DNA of 35,213 nucleotides from contig NZ_NRSK01000026.1 of assembly GCF_016584115.1 (NCBI RefSeq), positions 1 to 35,213 of the forward strand, in the 5' to 3' direction. The translations under genes were made by a program, and so were the position numbers. The DNA is from Ectothiorhodospira mobilis (GTDB taxonomy: Bacteria; Pseudomonadota; Gammaproteobacteria; Ectothiorhodospirales; Ectothiorhodospiraceae). Positions 30,673 through 35,213 of the stretch are shown one piece after another (the first letter of the stretch is position 1; each line of letters begins with the position of its first letter). Below the pieces are notes generated by a model. The model was not told the origin of the DNA. It saw only the letters and a list, made by a program, of their open reading frames with translations, and searched no databases.

Positions 30673-31429
30673 GGCCACTCGCCCGTTTCCGCTCGTCCTG
30701 CCTGCCGCCGCCCGGGGCGTCCTCGCCGGACACCGGATGGAGCCGCGCGGGGGTACTGCGCGGCTGCGGTGTCGCGGCGCCGGAACGGGCCGTGAACACC
30801 CGGGTGACGGCGTCCTGCATGCGGTGGCGGAAGCGTTCCAGCCAGCGCTCCAGGGCGTTGAGCACCGCCACCACCGGGATGGCCACCGCCAGCCCCACCG
30901 CCGTGGTGCTCAGGGCCACCCAGATGCCGCCGGAGAGGATGGCCGGATCCACCTGACTGCCCGCCGCCTCCAGGGCCTGGAAGGCGGAGATCATGCCCAG
31001 GACCGTACCCAGAAGGCCCAGCAGCGGGGCCAGGCTGCCGATCACCTCCAGGGTGCGGAACTGCCCCCGCAGGGTCTCCAGCCAGCCCCCGGCCACCCGG
31101 GCCACCTCCTCCCGCACCAGGGCCTCGGACATCTGCGGGTCCATCTGCCCGCCCATGGCCTGTTCCAGCACCCGCGCCGCCGGACTGCGGGACCCGGCCA
31201 GCACCTCCAGGGCCGCCTCGGCCCGTCCCGCCTCCCAGTGCTCCAGGGCCGCGTCCAGGCTGCGCCGGTCCCCGAGCCGCAGCCGGGCGAACTGCCAGAG
31301 CTTGGCCAGGATCACGGTCAGGGCCACCACGGACATCCCCAGGAGGATGGCCACCACCGGCCCCCCCACTTCCACCAGGGATCCGAGCCCCGCGAGGGGG
31401 CCGGCGGCGTCTTGGCTGATCTCATTCAT
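30662..31429 (-). CDS. exbB: ExbB-family proton channel subunit (MotA/TolQ/ExbB)
   Basis: A 255-residue ExbB forming the pentameric inner-membrane channel around ExbD. Three membrane helices are seen: VGGPVVAILLGMSVVALTVI (about 21-40), the second in SLAPLLGLLGTVLGMISAFQ (about 132-151), and the third in GGIWVALSTTAVGLAVAIPV (about 167-186). The last two hold the Thr and Gly residues lining the pore. The loop between helices one and two is the large cytosolic region. The C-terminal tail (about 215-255) is hydrophilic and longer than needed for the channel. The gene begins 6 bases after the FmdE-like gene's stop. Confidence 0.95.
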   Translation of the reverse strand: MNEISQDAAGPLAGLGSLVEVGGPVVAILLGMSVVALTVILAKLWQFARLRLGDRRSLDAALEHWEAGRAEAALEVLAGSRSPAARVLEQAMGGQMDPQMSEALVREEVARVAGGWLETLRGQFRTLEVIGSLAPLLGLLGTVLGMISAFQALEAAGSQVDPAILSGGIWVALSTTAVGLAVAIPVVAVLNALERWLERFRHRMQDAVTRVFTARSGAATPQPRSTPARLHPVSGEDAPGGGRQDERKRASGHGD

Positions 31430-31435
31430 ATTGAG

Positions 31436-32107
31436 TCACTCGCTGTCATAGCCCGTGGTAGCGGTGGGCATCCAGAGCCCCACCCGCGTCACCGGCGCTT
31501 CGACGAACAGGGCCTGGGGGGATCGGCCGGGGAAGCCCTGCACCACCTCGGTCCAGCCCTGGCGCAGCCGCCGGGTCTCCTCCGGGGTGATCTCCCCCTG
31601 CATGCGCCGTTCCCGCAACTGGAACCACCCCTGTGGCCAGACCCCGGGCGCCAGGCGCACGTTCACCCCTTCCCCGGTGGACAGGCGGATCACCCGCAGT
31701 TGCAGGTCGGCGGCCGAGGTCAGCGGGGAGGGGGCCCCAGCGGACCCGACGGCGTGCTGCGCCCCCAGGACCCGCTCCAGCACGTCCGCCGCGCCCCGGG
31801 AATAGACCGGACTGAGCACCGCCAGATCCCCGGCACGGGGGGTCTCCCCCGCATCGTACAGCCGCTCCAGGGCATGGCGCAGGGCCAGGTAGGTAACCGT
31901 GACCGGCGGACAGGGATGACCGTGATGCCGGTAGACATCCTCCAGGGTGGCCGTGCGCACCTCTCCATCCAGGGCGATGATCTTGATGGGCAGGGTCCCG
32001 CCGGCGGCTTCTGCCCCGTCGGCCTCCCTGCCCTGCAGCGGGCCCTGCATCAGCAGCAGGACCGTGAACAGGGGCAGGGTTACGATATACCTTAAAACAG
32101 TGGGCAT
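31436..32107 (-). CDS. Exported FmdE-like protein in a TonB operon
   Basis: A 223-residue protein with a signal peptide (MPTVLRYIVTLPLFTVLLLM, cleavage near 25-30), so probably periplasmic. The segment EDVYRHHGHPCPPVTVTYLA with ALRHALERLYDAG resembles the N-terminal HGHxCPG motif of FmdE-family proteins, whose His and Cys bind metal. The following AVLSPVYSRGAADVLERVLG corresponds in pattern to the second FmdE segment, but the usual Asp-Ala-Cys there is not kept. The C-terminal third (GWFQLRERRMQGEITPEETR, then VTRVGLWMPTATTGYDSE) is not recognised. Position between the receptor and exbB suggests a periplasmic binding or processing partner for the imported substrate (inference). ATG 32107 is preferred for its GGAG site and signal peptide; ATG 32164 is also in frame. 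Confidence 0.75.
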   Translation of the reverse strand: MPTVLRYIVTLPLFTVLLLMQGPLQGREADGAEAAGGTLPIKIIALDGEVRTATLEDVYRHHGHPCPPVTVTYLALRHALERLYDAGETPRAGDLAVLSPVYSRGAADVLERVLGAQHAVGSAGAPSPLTSAADLQLRVIRLSTGEGVNVRLAPGVWPQGWFQLRERRMQGEITPEETRRLRQGWTEVVQGFPGRSPQALFVEAPVTRVGLWMPTATTGYDSE

Positions 32108-32160
32108 GGATCTGTCTCCAATCGGGGTTTCGGGCAAGGGTTCATGCATCGCTTCACGGA

Positions 32161-34173
32161 TCAAAAACGGTAACGCGCGCTGAGGCGCACATCCCGCCCC
32201 GGTTCCGGGGCCGCCTCGGCATCCGTGCCCGCCGAGGCCTGGCTGCTGTACTGCTCATCCAGCAGGTTGTTCACCGCCAGCTGCAGCTCCAGCCGCCGCG
32301 CGAATCCGGGATGCCACTGGAGATGCACGTCGTGGACGCGATAGCCGTCCCGCGTCACCTCATCCCGGTGCACGGCATCCACCCATTGCAGGGTGTATCC
32401 CAGGCTCAGGTGCTCATGCAGCGCCCAGGTGCTGCCCCAGGTGAGGCGGTCCCCCAGGCTGACCCCCTTGCGGCGGGAGAAGCCCACGGCCTCCCCGCGA
32501 TCGTTGCGGGTCTTGGCATGGAGATAGCCCAGACGGGTCTCGAATCCCCCCAGCCCCCAGCCAGCGCGGATCTCGTGGCCTTCGCTTTGGATGCCTTCAT
32601 CGTTGTAGAAGCCGGTCACCGGCTCACCCCGGCGCCCGCCCTCGGCCACGATCCAGTCCTCGATCTCGGTATCGAAGAAGGACACCTGCATGTGGAAATG
32701 GTCGCCGGCACGCAGCACCCCCCGCCCCTCGAAACGCCCCCCCAACTCCCGGGTACGGGAACGCTCCGGCTGCAGGTCCTGCCCGTAGCGGGGCTTATCC
32801 GGTACCTGGTTGACCCCGGCGCCGGGGACGGTGTCCGCCAGCCAGCCGATGGGCACGGTGCCGGTACCGCGGGTGGCCTCGCCATAGCCGGCGAACGCCG
32901 AGAACCCACGGCCCAGATCCACCTCCGCCCCCAGACTCGGTGAGAGCTCGTCCCCGTTCAGGCGCACAGCCCCAAAACGGGTATCGAAATCGTCATGGCG
33001 CACCCCCAGGGACAGATGCCAGCGCCCCGCCATGAGCCGGTTCTGCAGATACAGACCCCGGGTCTCCATATCCACCCGGGCGCTGTTGCCCCCGCCCGAC
33101 AGGGCCGTCTGCCGCCCTTCCTCCCGATCCAGGGAGGCCCCCACGGTGAGGGCGTTGAGCACGCCCCCCATCCGCAGGTGAAAGACATTGCGCAGATCCA
33201 CTCCCTGGCCCTTGCTCTCCATGCGATGGCCCCAGAGCTCCAGGGTCTGCTCGTTCTGGTAGAGATTGGCCCGCCAGTGGATGAGATCCTGTCCCGGCGC
33301 TGCATAGCGGTGATCCAGGACATAGCTGTTCCGTTCGGTGACCTGGTGGGTGGGAGACCGTGCCCCACCGTCATAGGCCCAGTCCCCCGTGTACAACCCC
33401 TCATCCCGCAGACGCTCCGCACTCAGGCGCAATCGGTGGCCGCTTCCATGGAGCAGGCTGGCCTTGGCGAAGAGGTCTTCCACCTCCCCTTCGGAACCGG
33501 TCACCGCCCGGCCATCGCCGTCCTCATAAGGATCGAACAGGGTGCGGCTGTGATTCACCAGCATCCCCAGCCCGCCGGAGGTCTCACCGAAGGCCGTGAC
33601 CCCGTGACGATAGCCCTGGTCCACCGTACTCAGGCCGCCACGCACCAGGGCCCCCCGGTCCCGGCCCGGTTCCAGCAGGTCCTGGGCGTCCACCGTTTCG
33701 AAGCGGATGCTCCCGCCCAGGGCCCCGGCCCCCTGATCCGCCGAGGGCAGGGTCTGCACCTCCACGCGCTTGAGCAGCTCCGGAGCGAGGCCGGTGACCC
33801 CGCCCCGGTGCTGGAAGAGATCCTGCCCCTGCCGGGCCCCGTCCACGGAGACATTCACATTGCTGCCCTCGATACCGCGCAGATAGAGGCGCTGCGCCGC
33901 GGGGGTACCGCCGCCCACCTCCACGGCGGGCGCATCCCGGAACAGGTCCTTGGTATCCCGCGACTGGGGCCTGGGGCGGATCTCCCGCTGCCCGGGACCG
34001 CCCCCGGCATGGGAGGTGACGCCGATCTCGTCCAGCACCAGGGCCTCCCCCGTGGTCCCTTCCGCCGCGGCCTGACCCGCACACACCGCCAGACAGAGCG
34101 CCGGCAGCATGCCCCGATGCCCCCCGGCTGCCCGCCACCGGCCCCGTACCGTTTCGGTTTTCTTCCCGATCAT
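32161..34173 (-). CDS. TonB-dependent outer-membrane receptor
   Basis: A 670-residue receptor. After a signal peptide (hydrophobic MLPALCLAVCAGQAAA, cleavage near 38) comes a TonB-box-like ALVLDEIGVTS. The plug domain contains QRLYLRGIEGSNVNVSVDGA, then RQGQDLFQHRGGVTGLAPEL and LKRVEVQTLPSADQGAGALG, the pattern of the haemoglobin/haem receptor subclass. The 22-strand barrel ends in LSARYRF with the terminal Phe needed for assembly. The usual FRAP and NPNL motifs with haem-ligand His are not found; the equivalent region reads GYGEATRGTGTVPIGW and YGQDLQPERSRTRELG, so another substrate is likely. ATG 34173 with a GGAG site is chosen; the longer upstream frame lies antisense to the LysR gene. 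It is the first gene of the uptake operon. Confidence 0.93.
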   Translation of the reverse strand: MIGKKTETVRGRWRAAGGHRGMLPALCLAVCAGQAAAEGTTGEALVLDEIGVTSHAGGGPGQREIRPRPQSRDTKDLFRDAPAVEVGGGTPAAQRLYLRGIEGSNVNVSVDGARQGQDLFQHRGGVTGLAPELLKRVEVQTLPSADQGAGALGGSIRFETVDAQDLLEPGRDRGALVRGGLSTVDQGYRHGVTAFGETSGGLGMLVNHSRTLFDPYEDGDGRAVTGSEGEVEDLFAKASLLHGSGHRLRLSAERLRDEGLYTGDWAYDGGARSPTHQVTERNSYVLDHRYAAPGQDLIHWRANLYQNEQTLELWGHRMESKGQGVDLRNVFHLRMGGVLNALTVGASLDREEGRQTALSGGGNSARVDMETRGLYLQNRLMAGRWHLSLGVRHDDFDTRFGAVRLNGDELSPSLGAEVDLGRGFSAFAGYGEATRGTGTVPIGWLADTVPGAGVNQVPDKPRYGQDLQPERSRTRELGGRFEGRGVLRAGDHFHMQVSFFDTEIEDWIVAEGGRRGEPVTGFYNDEGIQSEGHEIRAGWGLGGFETRLGYLHAKTRNDRGEAVGFSRRKGVSLGDRLTWGSTWALHEHLSLGYTLQWVDAVHRDEVTRDGYRVHDVHLQWHPGFARRLELQLAVNNLLDEQYSSQASAGTDAEAAPEPGRDVRLSARYRF

Positions 34174-34192
34174 GCCTTTCTCCGAATGAAAA

Positions 34193-34221
34193 GAAATCGC
34201 AATGCGATTCATTTGCATTTC
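34193..34221. promoter_or_regulatory. Fur-box-like palindrome between receptor and LysR genes
   Basis: AATCGCA-A-TGCGATT (34195-34209) is a perfect 7-1-7 palindrome. It overlaps AATGCGATT-C-ATTTGCATT (34201-34219), an imperfect one with seven of nine paired positions, and the whole is framed by GAAAT...ATTTC. The 7-1-7 form and overlap are those of Fur-type operators; the match to the classical GATAAT core is only partial, so a LysR site or another Fur paralogue is possible. Confidence 0.45.
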
Positions 34222-34248
34222 ATTAGAATGGAGACCGGCCCCGGACAA
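34222..34248 (-). promoter_or_regulatory. Possible promoter of the receptor operon
   Basis: On the minus strand TTGTCC (34243-34248) and TCTAAT (34222-34227) lie 15 bases apart (four and five of six matches, short spacing). Transcription would begin near 34215, inside the Fur-like palindrome, which would suit repression. Confidence 0.35.
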
Positions 34249-34290
34249 CACCCCAAAAGATGGAACGCTCCGTCCACGAAACGCAACGCC

Positions 34291-35213
34291 ATGCATGACT
34301 TCGACGCCCTGCGGGCCCTCCTGGCCCTGCAACAACACGGCACCCTGAGCGCGGCGGCCGGGCATCTGGGCTGCCCCAAGTCCACCCTGAGCCGGCGCCT
34401 GGCCAGCCTGGAGAACGCCCTGGGCCACCGCCTCACCCGGCCCGAGGGCGGCCGCCTGGCGCTCACCGAGGCCGGACGGGAATACGCCCGTTACGGCCGG
34501 CGCATCCTGGATCTGGCGCATCAGGCCCACCTGGCCGTGGAGGCCACGCGGGAGACCATGACCGGGACCCTGCGCGTGGGCATCGGCCATGGACTGGGGA
34601 TCCATTGGGCCACACAGGCCCTGAATGCCTTCCTGGACCGCCATCCCGGCATCCGCATGGAGGTGACCTGGATCCCGGCGGGCACCCGGCCGGACCCGGC
34701 CCGCGTGGACCTGTGGCTGTGCTGCGCCCGGGAGGAGGTGCCGGGCCTGCATCGCATCCCCCTGGGGGCATGGCGCCAGGAGATCTATGCCGCCGCCGGG
34801 GCCGATTGCCCCGACGCCGTTGCCCCGGAGGCCCTTGCCGCCTGCCCCTGGATGCTGCTCAAGGGGACGCAGACCATCCCCCTGCGCCACCGCCCCTCCG
34901 GGGAGGAAGTGAACCTCACCCCCGAGGCGCGCATGACCCTGGACACCCTGCCCATGCTGGCCGGGGCCATTGCCGACCAAGGCGGCATCGGCCTGCTGCC
35001 CCGCTGGTATGCGCAATGCCCGAAACACGGCCTGCAGGCACGGCTACGGCGGATCCTGCAGGCCTGGGAACCGCCTCCGGTGGAACTGGCCCTCTACCTG
35101 CCCCCGCCCCCGCGAAGCCGGCGCCTGCAGGCCCTGGCCGATCACCTCCAGGCCCGGGCCCCCGGCGCCCTGCCCGCGGGGGCATCGGCAACGGACGCGA
35201 CCCTGGACGAAAT
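34291..35213 (+). CDS. LysR-family transcriptional regulator (3' end outside window)
   Basis: The frame is open from ATG 34291 to the window end (307 codons), so the protein is nearly complete. The N-terminal winged helix reads FDALRALLALQQHGTLSAAA, then GHLGCPKSTLSRRLASLENA and LGHRLTRPEGGRLALTEAGR, the usual LysR DNA-binding segment. The effector domain (about 90-290) begins GTLRVGIGHGLGIHWATQAL and contains a PWMLLKG segment. Only weak ribosome-site sequence precedes the ATG. It is divergent from the receptor operon across 117 bases holding the Fur-like palindrome, the classical placement of a LysR regulator controlling its neighbour. The co-inducer is unknown but may be the imported substrate (inference). 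The extended tail, rich in Ala, Pro and Gly, is unusual for the family. Confidence 0.92.
   Translation, partial: MHDFDALRALLALQQHGTLSAAAGHLGCPKSTLSRRLASLENALGHRLTRPEGGRLALTEAGREYARYGRRILDLAHQAHLAVEATRETMTGTLRVGIGHGLGIHWATQALNAFLDRHPGIRMEVTWIPAGTRPDPARVDLWLCCAREEVPGLHRIPLGAWRQEIYAAAGADCPDAVAPEALAACPWMLLKGTQTIPLRHRPSGEEVNLTPEARMTLDTLPMLAGAIADQGGIGLLPRWYAQCPKHGLQARLRRILQAWEPPPVELALYLPPPPRSRRLQALADHLQARAPGALPAGASATDATLDE

Noticed and set aside
34174-35028. N-terminal extension of the TonB receptor frame to 35028
   Set aside because: The extension lies antisense to the LysR gene; signal peptide and ribosome site place the start at 34173.
1-35213. CRISPR array, tRNA or rRNA genes, prophage attachment sites
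   Set aside because: No regularly spaced repeats, cloverleaf-like segments or rRNA-like stretches were noticed on reading both strands; without a covariance search small RNAs cannot be excluded.

Overview
The window is about 35 kb of GC-rich, densely coding bacterial chromosome. Gene content points to a gammaproteobacterium: the order rhodanese–grxC–secB–gpsA beside envC and yibQ is the one known from Escherichia coli, and there is a YcgL protein, a proteobacterial SAH riboswitch before ahcY, and a Tat-exported high-potential iron-sulfur protein (HiPIP). HiPIP together with the high GC suggests a purple-sulfur or chemolithotrophic lineage such as Ectothiorhodospiraceae or Chromatiaceae. That placement is inference. 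No rRNA, tRNA or CRISPR array was seen.

Layout. (1) 1-251: the right end of an IS481-like insertion sequence, cut by the window edge. (2) 398-3156, minus: gpsA, secB, grxC, a membrane rhodanese and an ArsR-type regulator. (3) 3252-7231, plus: envC, an S41 C-terminal processing peptidase, a YibQ-type divergent polysaccharide deacetylase and a DJ-1/YajL protein, a cell-envelope block. (4) 7245-10743, minus: purE, purK, glmS. (5) 10894-13054, plus: purC, bioD and a GNAT acetyltransferase. (6) 13148-18330, minus: two unrecognised small proteins (one coiled coil, one coil plus possible winged helix), a 495-base AT-richer gap, and a large PAS5-GGDEF-EAL signalling protein. (7) 18492-22827, plus: a dihydrolipoamide-dehydrogenase-like flavoprotein, then the SAH-riboswitch-controlled ahcY followed by metF, both in the methionine/one-carbon cycle. 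(8) 22901-24718, minus: typA/bipA. (9) 24887-25811, minus: a small accessory scar holding the 3' remnant of a DUF499-type ATPase gene and a vapBC toxin-antitoxin pair. (10) 26008-29213: a cupin, ycgL, a three-TM protein with a possible small beta-barrel, an orphan FimT/GspH-type pseudopilin, HiPIP, and an orphan FetA-like ABC ATPase. (11) 29200-35213: a complete, self-contained TonB uptake locus (outer-membrane receptor, exported FmdE-like protein, ExbB, two different ExbDs, TonB) with a divergent LysR regulator and a Fur-like palindrome between them.

The most interesting region is the TonB locus. It has its own energy-transducing complex with two ExbD paralogues, one of which carries Asn where the essential transmembrane Asp normally lies. 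It also has an exported protein bearing the HGHxCP signature of FmdE proteins, and a haemoglobin-receptor-like TonB-dependent receptor in which I cannot find the usual haem-ligand motifs. It looks like a dedicated uptake system for an unidentified, probably metal-containing, substrate. Second is the ahcY leader, where the aptamer is followed by another stem-loop and a 7-nt element perfectly complementary to the ribosome binding site.
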